A stretch of DNA of 64,000 bases from Pontibacillus salipaludis (GCF_014642405.1 NZ_BMIN01000021.1:1-64000), one strand, 5' to 3'. Shown: positions 26,401 through 34,757, counted from the stretch's first letter. Numbers and translations are program-made. Notes: generated from the sequence alone by a model not told the origin.

Positions 26401-26434
26401 AAAAAAGACTGCCATCTTTGGCAGTCTTTTTTTT
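26401..26434 (+). terminator. Terminator after the cold shock gene
   Basis: AAAAAAGACTGCC-ATCTTT-GGCAGTCTTTTTTT, bidirectional, shared with the convergent DUF6366-like gene whose stop overlaps its right edge. Confidence 0.92.
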
Positions 26435-26639
26435 ATACCATTATGTAGATGGCATATCCGACAATCATGAAAATGATTAAAAGACCGGTGCCTTTCCACC
26501 CCATTCTTCCCACTATATGACCTAAACTGAAATAATCACCGCTAGTCCAATCTTCATGATCTTCCTTTAAATACTTTCTACCGTTCGTTTCTCGCATACG
26601 TTTGCGTCTATCTTTAGAAGTTTCCTTTTGATGGTTCAT
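26433..26639 (-). CDS. DUF6366-like small membrane protein
   Basis: 68 residues from the ATG at 26639 with AAAAAGGAG before it. The highly charged N-terminus (KETSKDRRKRMRETNGRKYL) and the ending GWKGTGLLIIFMIVGYAIY with one membrane helix fit what I recall of DUF6366. Function unknown. Confidence 0.65.
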   Translation of the reverse strand: MNHQKETSKDRRKRMRETNGRKYLKEDHEDWTSGDYFSLGHIVGRMGWKGTGLLIIFMIVGYAIYIMV

Positions 26640-26851
26640 ATGAATCTCCTTTTTAAACAATGGAAATAGTCTATGTGATATAGTATCACAATTTAAGAAT
26701 AAATCATCAAACAAATCATTAAACAAGTTCATCTACGAAATATGTATTGAAACCTTCGAGAATAGAAGAGTCTTCCCGAGAATATGGCTACCATTACTCG
26801 TGGAATAAAATGGTATGGTATACTGTTGTGTAATTAGGGGGGTGGATATAT

Positions 26852-27865
26852 ATGAATCCGTTCAACGTTGATGTTTTGCAAATGAAAAAGAATCACCACT
26901 CAATTGGGGTTAGAACAGCTGAGCTTCTAAAAGAGCGAAGGAAGATCGAGATGCTAGAGAGCATCACAAAAGATAGCATTGATTATGAAAGTATGAAGGA
27001 TGTTTTTTTTCAATTTGCTCCCCATCTATTAGAAGAGTTAGAGGGATTGGGGGAAACGCTACAGATACCGGCAAAAAAGGCTGCATCTTTGTTTAGCGGA
27101 TACGATGTTCCGAAAGTGGCTGCCATGGGCTGTACGGCTTATGTGACAAACTCTTTCTATGTACGAAATTACGATTTTTCCCCTGAATTTTATGATGGTA
27201 TTTTCAGCATAATTAAATCAAACCAGGGTTTTGCCTCAGCAGGTTACAACCTTCAAGGTATTGGACGACACGACGGAGTCAACGAAAAAGGGGTAGTAGT
27301 TGGTCTTCACTTCGTGAGCAATACTCATTACGCGAAAGGATTATCAGCCTGGACTACGGTGCGGATCATTTTAGATACGTGTTCATCTGTTGAAGAGGCT
27401 ATCAATCTCTTAAAAGATATCCCTCATGTAGCCTGTTACAATTTCTCGCTTGGTGACCCGGGTAATTTCGCAGTTGTGGAAGTAAGTCCAAAAGGAGTCA
27501 GTATACGTCGGGATAAAGAGTTTCTTTCATGTTTTAACAACTTTAAGCAACCAAATATGAAAGACAAGAACAGACCTAGTATAGAAGGATCTCTAAAGCG
27601 AGAGCATTATTTACAACAGTATGAAAAAGAAGCGTTAAGTCGTGAAAAGCTGTTTCAAATGTTTTCCGATCCTGCTTCCGCTTTATTTTTTACAGAGTAT
27701 GACAAATTGTTTGGAACACTACATACATTTTCTTATTCATTTCAAGAGAGTAGGGTCGTCACCACGATTGCCCGAGGCTCAACGGGATTAGATTTTCGAT
27801 TACCGGATTGGTTGAATGGGCAAGATGTCGAAGTGCAGCGTTTATATGGAGCTATTGAGATGTAG
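26852..27865 (+). CDS. C45-type autoproteolytic acyltransferase/hydrolase
   Basis: 337 residues. Pattern of the acyl-coenzyme A:6-aminopenicillanic-acid acyltransferase-like (C45, Ntn hydrolase) family: MGCTAY places the likely nucleophile at Cys94 after a pro-region of about 93 residues that would be removed by self-cleavage. NYDF, GRHDGVNEKGVVVGLHFV and CYNFSLGDPGNFAVVEVSP follow as expected. It probably cleaves an amide bond, such as an acylated amino acid or peptide. No signal peptide, so cytoplasmic. GGGGGGTGG precedes the ATG. Confidence 0.8.
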   Translation: MNPFNVDVLQMKKNHHSIGVRTAELLKERRKIEMLESITKDSIDYESMKDVFFQFAPHLLEELEGLGETLQIPAKKAASLFSGYDVPKVAAMGCTAYVTNSFYVRNYDFSPEFYDGIFSIIKSNQGFASAGYNLQGIGRHDGVNEKGVVVGLHFVSNTHYAKGLSAWTTVRIILDTCSSVEEAINLLKDIPHVACYNFSLGDPGNFAVVEVSPKGVSIRRDKEFLSCFNNFKQPNMKDKNRPSIEGSLKREHYLQQYEKEALSREKLFQMFSDPASALFFTEYDKLFGTLHTFSYSFQESRVVTTIARGSTGLDFRLPDWLNGQDVEVQRLYGAIEM

Positions 27866-27957
27866 GTAATCTTCATTTTTCAAGCAGAAGCAGTATTACT
27901 TTCATCTATCATATGAGTTTGCATGCAAAGTTGCTTCTATAGGAAAGGAATGGTTCG

Positions 27958-28257
27958 ATGTATTTGAATGAGGGTCCTTTAGCTATTGGAATCATTTTAT
28001 TGTTGTTTGCTTATATGGTTGGTATAAAGAAGCATACATGGTTGCTAAGTGGGTTCAACCAGCGTCGAGTTCGAGATAAGGAAAGGTTATCCAAGTTAGT
28101 TGGCCACTTAGATTTATCCACCGGCCTTGTTCTGATTGTTTCAGGGGTATTAACTCCTCGATCTCAGCTTCCTGCGGTTATGGGCATATTAGTCCCGCTC
28201 ATAGCTATAGCGCACGTTGGTATGATTATTTACGTACAGAAGAATATGGTTGAATAG
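27958..28257 (+). CDS. DUF3784-like small membrane protein
   Basis: 99 residues with three hydrophobic segments (about 6-22, 54-68, 72-92). The sequence LLSGFNQRRVRDKERLSKL between the first two resembles the loop of DUF3784 proteins. AAAGGAATGG site. Function unknown. Confidence 0.6.
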   Translation: MYLNEGPLAIGIILLLFAYMVGIKKHTWLLSGFNQRRVRDKERLSKLVGHLDLSTGLVLIVSGVLTPRSQLPAVMGILVPLIAIAHVGMIIYVQKNMVE

Positions 28258-28387
28258 CTCGTTATTAAAAGGACACCTAAAGTTTAAAAAGGGGGAACTT
28301 TTCTCCTTTGTCGTCGTAAGTATAGTAAAAGGTAAATGATACAGCTTCCAATATGCAGACTATTTAACAAACGAAAGGGATTTATTT

Positions 28388-29005
28388 ATGAGTATAAAAC
28401 ACATTGCACAAGAAATATTTAGTTGGAGCAAGGTTATTGTATTTGTGCTTGTTTTTTCTGTTGCGATTACTACGTTTCTATTGCAACCGTTTAAAGTAAG
28501 TGGAGAATCTATGGAACCGACTTTAGATGGAATGGACCTTAAAGAAGGAGACATGAAAGGGGATCGACTATGGGTATTTAAAGGTGCCTACACCCTTGGC
28601 CAACAACCTGAATATAAGGATGTGGTCGTTGTCGATAACCGTTTAGATGAAGAACGTACCGTAAAGGACAAGCTTCTTGAAAGTCCGGTCGTAAATATGG
28701 TTTTTGGTGATAAAAATCAAGACAACTATTGGGTGAAACGCGTAATCGGAGAGCCTGGCGACACGATCGAGTATAAAAATGGGGATCTCTATCGAAATGG
28801 TAAGGTCCTTGAAGAGGCATACATTAAAGAAGAGATGCTTAGTTCTTTTGAGAAAGTAGTTGTACCAGTAGGGCATGTGTTCGTAATGGGGGATAATCGT
28901 AATAACAGTCACGATAGCCGGGCAGTGGGGACAATCCCGGTTGACCACCTTGTAGGTCAAGTTTTCTTGCGGTTTTATCCTTTCGATCAATTGAAGACCT
29001 TTTAA
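28388..29005 (+). CDS. lepB: Signal peptidase I
   Basis: 205 residues. One N-terminal membrane helix (about 17-34) is followed by the catalytic serine in SGESMEPTL (Ser41) and the catalytic lysine in YWVKRVIGEPGD (Lys117), with the C-terminal box GDNRNNSHDSR. Type I signal peptidase of the short Gram-positive (Sip) class; removes signal peptides on the outer membrane face. An insert DGMDLKEGDMKG after the Ser box is longer than in SipS. Probably one of several paralogues. Confidence 0.93.
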   Translation: MSIKHIAQEIFSWSKVIVFVLVFSVAITTFLLQPFKVSGESMEPTLDGMDLKEGDMKGDRLWVFKGAYTLGQQPEYKDVVVVDNRLDEERTVKDKLLESPVVNMVFGDKNQDNYWVKRVIGEPGDTIEYKNGDLYRNGKVLEEAYIKEEMLSSFEKVVVPVGHVFVMGDNRNNSHDSRAVGTIPVDHLVGQVFLRFYPFDQLKTF

Positions 29006-29059
29006 TAAATGGTTCTGTTAAACTTTGATCTCGTTATTTTATTATAAGAGAAGACTCGA

Positions 29060-29160
29060 AACTCAGGGAATGTTTCCCTTAGACACCCTAAGCACTCAAA
29101 GAACGTAACGGCTTTATTTACACAAAAGTGTCTCAGCTTCGTGTCTTCCATATAAGGTAT
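29060..29160 (+). ncRNA. Candidate structured RNA, copy 1
   Basis: A GGGAA-TGT-TTCCC hairpin is followed by a 48-nt block (29081-29128) that is about 81% identical to 45248-45295, including AGACACCC, AAGCACT, AACGTAA and ACACA stretches. The first six bases (AGACAC) can pair with GTGTCT at 29127-29132. No ORF covers it. A conserved non-coding RNA is inferred; the family is not identified. Confidence 0.4.
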
Positions 29161-29205
29161 ATGGAACAAATGAAATCAACAATAAACATTAACTGAGCAT
29201 TATGA

Positions 29206-29236
29206 AAAAGCCACCCAAACGATCGGGTGGCTTTTG
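29206..29236 (+). terminator. Terminator upstream of YdcZ copy 3
   Basis: AAAGCCACCC-AAACGAT-CGGGTGGCTTTTG; could end the lepB transcript or the candidate RNA before it. Confidence 0.88.
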
Positions 29237-29336
29237 TGTGGAACCTATTAATTGTGGAATATTTGATGTTCTGAAATAATAAGCATATTGCCTTTATAAA
29301 TAATCATTAGATTGGACAGATGAGGAGGTTTCATAT

Positions 29337-29771
29337 ATGCAGTTTTTAGTGATGCTTATGGTGTTTGTGGGCGGTATCGGTGTGGCTGTTCAGTCTTCTG
29401 TTAACGGAGGCTTAGGCCAAAAGATAGGTGTATTTGAAGGAGCATTTGTCTCCTTTTTAGTCGGAGCTGTAACGCTGTTTTTGGTTATGCTTTTCTTTGG
29501 TAAAGGTAATATTGTGCAAGTATTTTCTGTGCCGAAGTGGCAGTTAATTGGTGGAGTACTCGGGGCTTTCTTCGTATCTACAATGGTTCTGGCTGTCCCG
29601 CGAATAGGGGTAGGAGCTGCAATCTTCACACTGATCTCAGCGCAATTGATTGCGAGCTCCTTGATTGATCACTTTGGATGGCTTGGAATGAAGCAGATTC
29701 CCCTGGACTGGTCTCGGGTTTCGGGTATGGTCCTTATGATTGTGGCTATTATTTTATATACGAAGAAATAG
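29337..29771 (+). CDS. YdcZ/DUF606-family transporter, copy 3
   Basis: 144 residues, GAGGAGG before the ATG. Five hydrophobic spans and the family pattern VQSSVNGGLGQKIG, AFVSFLVGA, LIASSLIDHFGWLG. Less similar to the other two copies than they are to each other. Its last 23 bases overlap the end of the convergent MerR gene. Confidence 0.85.
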   Translation: MQFLVMLMVFVGGIGVAVQSSVNGGLGQKIGVFEGAFVSFLVGAVTLFLVMLFFGKGNIVQVFSVPKWQLIGGVLGAFFVSTMVLAVPRIGVGAAIFTLISAQLIASSLIDHFGWLGMKQIPLDWSRVSGMVLMIVAIILYTKK

Positions 29772-30138
29772 AAGGATGAACTTCGTTACCAATCATGTCC
29801 TTATAAGTGGATACTTTTTTCTCAAGCATCTGTTCTGTATCTTGCAGTTCTCTTATTTGTTGCTGGATAGACGCACGATGATCTTCTAATAATTGCAGGC
29901 GTTCATTAGCCGTATGCTCACCTTCTTGCATGAGCTTTACATATTCTTGAATGCTTGAAACAGGCATATGGGTTTCGCGTAGTTTCAGGACAAAACGAAG
30001 CCACTTGACCTGTTGTTCTGTATAGTTTCGTACGCCGGCATGATTTCGATTAGATTCTAAAATGCCTTCTTGCTCATAATAACGAAGCGTATGAGGTTTG
30101 ATGTTTAATTTCTCTGCTACTTGGCTTATGGAATACAT
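29749..30138 (-). CDS. MerR-family regulator, AdhR-like
   Basis: 129 residues: N-terminal MerR helix-turn-helix SISQVAEKLNIKPHTLRYYEQEGIL, wing RNYTEQQVKWLRFV, then a coiled-coil dimer helix (about 80-118). No cysteines in the effector region, so thiol sensing through its own cysteine is unlikely. The divergent SDR gene and an AdhR-like operator suggest it activates the SDR in response to a reactive aldehyde or similar stress. Confidence 0.88.
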   Translation of the reverse strand: MYSISQVAEKLNIKPHTLRYYEQEGILESNRNHAGVRNYTEQQVKWLRFVLKLRETHMPVSSIQEYVKLMQEGEHTANERLQLLEDHRASIQQQIRELQDTEQMLEKKVSTYKDMIGNEVHPSISSYIK

Positions 30139-30176
30139 TGAAAATCCTCCTTAGCATATACCTCGCGCATGAATGC

Positions 30177-30207
30177 TTGACTTCAAGTGCACTTTAACGA
30201 GTAGGCT
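30177..30207 (+). promoter_or_regulatory. MerR-type promoter and operator of the SDR gene
   Basis: TTGACT (30177-30182) and TAGGCT (30202-30207) are separated by 19 bp, the long spacer typical of MerR-activated promoters. Within it TTCAAGTG-CACTTTAA (30182-30197) is an inverted repeat with a single mismatch, resembling the dyad reported for AdhR. Confidence 0.7.
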
Positions 30208-30242
30208 TATAGTGTATCACATAATAAAGAGGAGGATCATGT

Positions 30243-31001
30243 ATGGCATATACAGTTATTACTGGAGCAAGTTCAGGAATTGGTTATGAAGCAGCAATTG
30301 CATTCGCGGAACGAGGAAAGGACCTTATTCTAGTCGCTCGTCGCGAAGAGAAATTAGAAGAGCTAAAGTCAGAGATCCAACAACAGCACAATGTAGATGT
30401 GGTCATTAAGTCAGCTGATCTAGCTGAGCCTGAAAATGTTCACGCCTTTTATGAAGACCTCAAGACGTACACGTTAGAGACATTTGTGAACAATGCTGGA
30501 TTTGGGAACTTTGATCCAGTAGCAGAACAAGATCTTGATAAAATTCAAAAAATGCTTCGTCTGAATGTTGAAGCGCTAACGGTTCTTTCAACATTGTTTG
30601 TGCGTGATTATGAAAATCAAGAAGGAACGCAGCTCTTAAATATCTCATCAGCCGGTGGGTACAATATTGTTGGTGGCGCTGTGACCTATTGTTCAACCAA
30701 GTTTTATGTGAGTGCATTTACAGAAGGTTTGGCTCAAGAGCTTCAAGGAAAAGGCGCTAAGATGAGAGCGAAAGTACTTGCTCCTGCAGCTACAGAAACA
30801 GAATTTATGAAGCGCTCGTTTGATGTAGAAGATATATCTTACGAAGGAAACGTGCCTCAGTACCATACTGCAAAAGAAATGGCTCATTTCTTACTAGATC
30901 TTTACGATAGTAACAAAGTAGTTGGAATCGTAGACGGAGAAACATACGAGTTCCACTTAAAGGATCCGATTTATCCGTATGTAGAACGTTCAACTAAATA
31001 A
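30243..31001 (+). CDS. SDR-family oxidoreductase controlled by MerR
   Basis: 252 residues. TGASSGIG at residues 6-13, NNAGFGNF at about 82, catalytic Ser in NISSAGG and YCSTK giving Tyr-Lys. Member of the DltE/YqjQ-like SDR subgroup by length and style; reduces a carbonyl substrate, probably part of the aldehyde-stress response sensed by MerR. GAGGAGGATC precedes the ATG. Confidence 0.88.
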   Translation: MAYTVITGASSGIGYEAAIAFAERGKDLILVARREEKLEELKSEIQQQHNVDVVIKSADLAEPENVHAFYEDLKTYTLETFVNNAGFGNFDPVAEQDLDKIQKMLRLNVEALTVLSTLFVRDYENQEGTQLLNISSAGGYNIVGGAVTYCSTKFYVSAFTEGLAQELQGKGAKMRAKVLAPAATETEFMKRSFDVEDISYEGNVPQYHTAKEMAHFLLDLYDSNKVVGIVDGETYEFHLKDPIYPYVERSTK

Positions 31002-31009
31002 TGTTTACT

Positions 31010-31038
31010 GGGGAACTTCCGCTATGGAGTTCCCCTTT
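31010..31038. terminator. Bidirectional terminator between two SDR genes
   Basis: GGGGAACT and AGTTCCCC with a short loop and flanking A/T runs, between convergent genes. Confidence 0.8.
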
Positions 31039-31879
31039 ATTTTAGGTGAACTTCTTTTTCGCTCCATTCCCATAAACGTTTTGCTACTTCATCATCTTTG
31101 GCATTCTTCTTTAACGGTGTCGGGTTTCGTTTGTAATAATACGCTCCACTCAATGTCACATTAGGGTCCGTTGCTAAATAAATAGCAGTGTCCGCACCTT
31201 CTGCAGGTGTTTGGAAGAAAGGACGAAGTAACTTGTGAATGGTACTCCCAAATCCTGTTTCGCGACTGACTCCAAGGCTCGTGCTGACGGCCCCTGGGTG
31301 GATCGCGTTTACTGTGATGGACGTCCCTTGTAACCTCCTCGCTAATTCGCGTGTGAACAACAGGTTAGCGAGTTTAGATTGACCATATCCTTTGATGACA
31401 CTGAACTGGTTGTGTAGGTGGGGGTTATCCAAGTGAATCTTACCAGCTTTATAGGCGCCAGAAGATACAACCACAATACGTCCTTGTTTAGCATTTTGTA
31501 GAGGTTCAAGTAACAGGTTAGTCAGTAAGAAATGTCCGAGGTGATTGATCCCCATCATGCCTTCAAATCCATCCGTAGTCTCTATTCGCTTAGTGTTCAC
31601 AACACCTGCGTTGTTTATGAGAACATCTAAATAATCAAAACGACTTCGAAATTCTCGAATAAAATCGCGGATACTTTGGAGCGAACCTAAATCACATTGT
31701 ATGTAATCTGCTTGATCTGAATTGCTTTCATCCTTAGCTTTCTGCAGTGCATATAGCCCTCGCTCGTTGCTTCGACAAGCCATGATAACAAAGAACCCTC
31801 TCTTTATTAAGGCTACAGTTGTAGCAAACCCCATGCCTGTATTCGCTCCTGTTACGATCGCTATTTTACTTACGGCCAT
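31037..31879 (-). CDS. SDR-family oxidoreductase, retinol-dehydrogenase-like
   Basis: 280 residues. TGANTGMGFA motif, CDLGSLQSIRDF, NNAGVV, catalytic Ser in VVVSSGAY, and YGQSKLANLLF with Tyr-Lys. This style (LANLLFTREL, HPGAVSTSLG) is that of the retinol dehydrogenase/protochlorophyllide-reductase-like SDRs. Substrate unknown. Monocistronic. Confidence 0.86.
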   Translation of the reverse strand: MAVSKIAIVTGANTGMGFATTVALIKRGFFVIMACRSNERGLYALQKAKDESNSDQADYIQCDLGSLQSIRDFIREFRSRFDYLDVLINNAGVVNTKRIETTDGFEGMMGINHLGHFLLTNLLLEPLQNAKQGRIVVVSSGAYKAGKIHLDNPHLHNQFSVIKGYGQSKLANLLFTRELARRLQGTSITVNAIHPGAVSTSLGVSRETGFGSTIHKLLRPFFQTPAEGADTAIYLATDPNVTLSGAYYYKRNPTPLKKNAKDDEVAKRLWEWSEKEVHLK

Positions 31880-31997
31880 TACATCACCTTCTTATAACTT
31901 ATTTCTTCCATTGTAACGGATGAAAGCGAAGGAACGAACATATCTACTCCACAACTGAGGCATACTATGCATAACTTTCTAAAAGGAGTAGATGAAC

Positions 31998-32153
31998 ATG
32001 TCCCAAAAAGGCCCATCCAAACACAATCAGAAAACCGCTGAAATTGCTAAAAAGAATAAAAAATACGAAGCAGAATTGGCTGAAGATATGCAAAAGGGAA
32101 ATTCAAAACATCAGAGTCAAAAAAAGAGTGGAAGACAAGCGAATAAGAAGTAA
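31998..32153 (+). CDS. Small Lys/Gln-rich hydrophilic protein
   Basis: 51 residues from ATG 31998, nine bases after AAAGGAG; an ATG six bases earlier is too close. Composition is extreme: 14 lysines, no aromatic residues but one Tyr, and the repeated theme KHNQKTAEIAKKNKKYEAE, KHQSQKKSGRQANKK. It may be a spore or DNA-binding small protein, but no family was recognised. The next terminator is about 80 bases downstream. Confidence 0.65.
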   Translation: MSQKGPSKHNQKTAEIAKKNKKYEAELAEDMQKGNSKHQSQKKSGRQANKK

Positions 32154-32231
32154 ATGTTTATAAGTGAAGTCGCGTGTATCGTAAGTCATTCCATTTTGGT
32201 GGAGAAACCTACGGAAAAGTAGCCTAATCAG

Positions 32232-32268
32232 GAGACCAAATCGAATAGGATTTGGTCTCTTTTTTTTA
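32232..32268 (+). terminator. Terminator after the small lysine-rich gene
   Basis: GAGACCAAATC-GAATAG-GATTTGGTCTC followed by eight T residues. Confidence 0.92.
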
Positions 32269-32326
32269 TCTTATATCTCAAGAGTTATTTGATAGTAACA
32301 TTTGATTTATCAGACGAATACGCTCC

Positions 32327-32366
32327 AAATAGCACAATGATAACAGCTGTTGTTATTGTGCTATTT
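32327..32366. repeat. Forty-base near-perfect palindrome without a loop
   Basis: AAATAGCACAAT is matched by ATTGTGCTATTT, and the interior GATAACAG-CTGTTGTT is also self-complementary apart from two positions, so the whole 40 bases can fold through a CAGCTG centre. No T-run follows. It lies in the 365-base gap before the repeat-rich region and matches none of the other elements. Confidence 0.7.
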
Positions 32367-32463
32367 CCTATGTGAATTAGAATGCTGTTATATATTGATT
32401 TCCTAAATCTAAGTAGTTAATTGTTATATTATGTTAAAATATATGGTGAGTTTGCGAAGGGTT

Positions 32464-32490
32464 GTACTTAAACTAACGCGGCAGTAAAAT
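32464..32490 (+). repeat. Dispersed element, truncated 3' arm
   Basis: CTTAAACTAACGCGGCAGTAA: ACGCGGCAG is shared exactly with the 3' arm of the copy at 32943. It marks the left end of the main repeat-separated gene array. Confidence 0.5.
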
Positions 32491-32518
32491 TCAAATAAGA
32501 GTAAAGGAGGGATTATGT

Positions 32519-32893
32519 TTGAAACAAAAGAAAAAATTTTTATTATTATCCTTGGCGATTATAGGTATTTTCTTACTTAATTCTAATTGGGATTCAATAT
32601 ATTTAAGAACCCAAACACCCATCCTTAATGATGCTGGTGTTTATATAAATGACATCAATGAAGACAGGGAAGAAAGTGAACAAAGCACTGTAGGCAAAGA
32701 GGATGTTGAGATTTTAGTTAGTTATACAGGGAATCATATGTTTTTAACTAAGACTTATGTAAATAATGAATTTGAAAAAGCCTTTCTGACTCAAGCAAGC
32801 AAAACTGGATTTTTAGATTGGTCGTATCACACTATTCCTTTTATGCCTGATGCTGAAATAATAGAAGAAGCATTTGAAAAATGGAATCTTTAA
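32519..32893 (+). CDS. Small exported protein of unknown function
   Basis: 124 residues from TTG with AAAGGAGGG before it. KQKKK followed by a hydrophobic segment (FLLLSLAIIGIFLL) forms a signal anchor. The exposed part is acidic with EDVEILVSYTGNHMFLTKTYV and GFLDWSYHT. No family recognised. First gene of the main array; an element copy follows its stop by about 50 bases. Confidence 0.65.
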   Translation: MKQKKKFLLLSLAIIGIFLLNSNWDSIYLRTQTPILNDAGVYINDINEDREESEQSTVGKEDVEILVSYTGNHMFLTKTYVNNEFEKAFLTQASKTGFLDWSYHTIPFMPDAEIIEEAFEKWNL

Positions 32894-32942
32894 TAACCAA
32901 AATGCAAGGGTTTTCAGCTAATATAAGCTAAGCTCTTCTTGA

Positions 32943-33010
32943 AGTAACGGGTGCGATTGTTGAATATGAGCGTCGCTTCTTTCATTAACGCGGCAGGTCA
33001 TTTGTGGAAG
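32943..33010 (+). repeat. Dispersed element, full copy (type A)
   Basis: 5' arm AGTAACGGGTGCGATTGTTG, 3' arm CGTCGCTTCTTTCATTAACG followed by CGGCAGG and GTGGAAG. GCGA at the 5' side and TCGC at the 3' side form the base of the inner hairpin around GAATATGA. Sits between the exported protein gene and the P-loop kinase gene. Confidence 0.75.
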
Positions 33011-33060
33011 AATAATTATTGACAACAAATGATAATCGAAATTATTTATGGAGGAAATTT

Positions 33061-33618
33061 ATGAAATTTGTACTTCTATTTGGACCTCAAGCAGTTGGTA
33101 AAATGACAATTGGGCAAGAACTTGAAAAGGTTACTGAATTGAAATTGTTTCACAACCATATGACCATAGAATTCCTACAACCATATTTCGGATTTGGTCC
33201 AGAAATGTGGAGATTATCAACTCTATTTAGGACGGAAATATTTAAGGCGGTAGCTGAGAGTGAAGAGGCAGGGCTGATATTTACTTATGTGTGGGCATTT
33301 GATCAACAAGAGGATTGGGACTTTGTAGAGAAGATATGTGAAATTTTTGAGAGTAAGGGTTCAAGTATATATTTAGTTGAATTAGAAGCGGATATTGACG
33401 AGAGACTTGAACGAAATAAAAATCCTCACCGACTTGAACACAAGCCTACAAAAAGAAACATTGAATGGTCAGAAAAAGAACTAAAGGAAACAATGAAAAA
33501 ACATAGGTTGAACTCCAACGAGGGTGAGATTAAAAAAGAAAATTACATAAAAATAAATAATACCAACTTGAGTGCTATGGAAGTAGCTAAGATAATTTCT
33601 GAAAGGTTTAATTTATGA
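33061..33618 (+). CDS. P-loop kinase-like protein (shikimate/nucleotide-kinase fold)
   Basis: 185 residues from ATG 33061 with GGAGGAAA before it. Walker A-like GPQAVGKMTIG at residues 8-18, in which the last residue is unusual, and a LID-like RNKNPHRLEHKPTKRN region. Such stand-alone kinases phosphorylate small molecules; some confer resistance to antibiotics. Flanked on both sides by element copies, so it is a single-gene unit. Confidence 0.72.
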   Translation: MKFVLLFGPQAVGKMTIGQELEKVTELKLFHNHMTIEFLQPYFGFGPEMWRLSTLFRTEIFKAVAESEEAGLIFTYVWAFDQQEDWDFVEKICEIFESKGSSIYLVELEADIDERLERNKNPHRLEHKPTKRNIEWSEKELKETMKKHRLNSNEGEIKKENYIKINNTNLSAMEVAKIISERFNL

Positions 33619-33639
33619 TTATATGTATGACTATGCTCT

Positions 33640-33719
33640 GCAACTAACGAATGTAATAGTGAAATAAGGAGTTGTCGATGCGGTGGCTCCTATTGTATTA
33701 AAGAGGCAGTTTAGGGAAG
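33640..33719 (+). repeat. Dispersed element, full copy (type B)
   Basis: 5' arm GCAACTAACGAATG, then a centre unlike type A: AAGGAGTTGTCGATGCGG with GGCTCCT able to form an AGGAG/CTCCT stem, and 3' arm GTATTAAAGAGGCAG-TTTAGGGAAG. The centre is shared with 35541. Confidence 0.72.
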
Positions 33720-33800
33720 AAGAACTGTCCTTTTAATTAAGGTGCATCGTGATAATGGAATTTTTAAAGCGAAGGGATTTAAATAAGGGAGGTCTTTTTA

Positions 33801-34757
33801 ATAAATAAGAGAATTATGGGATTAGCTACTGTACTAACGCTACTTCTTTTATGTGCTTGTTCACAAACGAATGAGGGAGAAGCAGTAGCGGGTGGAAAAG
33901 AAGTGGGGAAAGATAGTCTTGTTTTATCATTTGAAAACCCTCAAACAAATCAAGAGTTTAAAATTGTGAGAGCCGATAAGCTTTTTGAAGGTTTAAGAGA
34001 AAAAATAGAAAAGAACACCGAACGTTCAGAGTTGGATGTGTACAAAGAAGTGGTCATTGATCCCGTATACCAAGATTGTTTTGCGAACGCAGAATATCAG
34101 TATATGGCGGATTCTATCCTTCATTCGACACCAAGTGTTTACACACCTCTGACTACACTGAGTGAAGAAATTGAGGAAAAACAAGTTGAGGAAACCATAA
34201 AGCAAGCGTTAATCAAATCATCTAATCTTCTTCCAACTGAAAAGGAAACGGCAGTGTGTGTATTTCCGACTACCATTACAACAGTACCTATGTTTACAGT
34301 TGGAGCTGGGAAAATCATAGTTCTATACAACCAATATTATGATGATAATTTAATTAAAGCAGCAATTTCCCACGAATACCATCATAGTGGTTGGACGGAG
34401 AAATACTTAAAGAACTATAAGCGATTCACAGTTTTAGACAATATCGTTTTTGAAGGGAAAGCCGTCATGTTTGAAAAGTTGGCATATCCTGATATTGACC
34501 ACACCCCAATAGATGAAAATTATAAAAAAGAGTATTGGGAAAAAATCGAAAATGACCTTCATACAGTAAATCTAAATAGGGCTTTAGAAATATCCATGGG
34601 TGGCAATGGACTGCCTTCTTCTTACGGTTATAGTGAGGGGTATAAGATGGTCCAATCATACCTCACATTATACCCAGAGCTTACACCAGAAGATTGGACA
34701 CCTATTAAAGCCCTAGAGATTTTCAATGATGGCAACTATATAGATAATTACCAATAA
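33801..34757 (+). CDS. DUF2268-like lipoprotein metalloprotease with a probable ATA start
   Basis: 318 residues if translation begins at ATA 33801, seven bases after AAGGGAGGT. That gives a standard signal NKRIMGLATVLTLLLLCAC with lipobox LCAC. The first ATG (33816) would leave a signal without a positive charge and lies 22 bases from the binding site. The mature protein has ISHEYHHSGW (HExxH zinc site) and NIVFEGKAVMFEKL, the same arrangement as the cytosolic DUF2268 protein at 18810. A cell-surface zinc protease is inferred. Single-gene unit between elements. Confidence 0.72.
   Translation: MNKRIMGLATVLTLLLLCACSQTNEGEAVAGGKEVGKDSLVLSFENPQTNQEFKIVRADKLFEGLREKIEKNTERSELDVYKEVVIDPVYQDCFANAEYQYMADSILHSTPSVYTPLTTLSEEIEEKQVEETIKQALIKSSNLLPTEKETAVCVFPTTITTVPMFTVGAGKIIVLYNQYYDDNLIKAAISHEYHHSGWTEKYLKNYKRFTVLDNIVFEGKAVMFEKLAYPDIDHTPIDENYKKEYWEKIENDLHTVNLNRALEISMGGNGLPSSYGYSEGYKMVQSYLTLYPELTPEDWTPIKALEIFNDGNYIDNYQ

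Noticed and set aside
29081-29128. The two-copy block as a T-box or known riboswitch
   Set aside because: No T-box sequence, specifier stem or antiterminator pair recognised, and the first copy lies far from a start codon.
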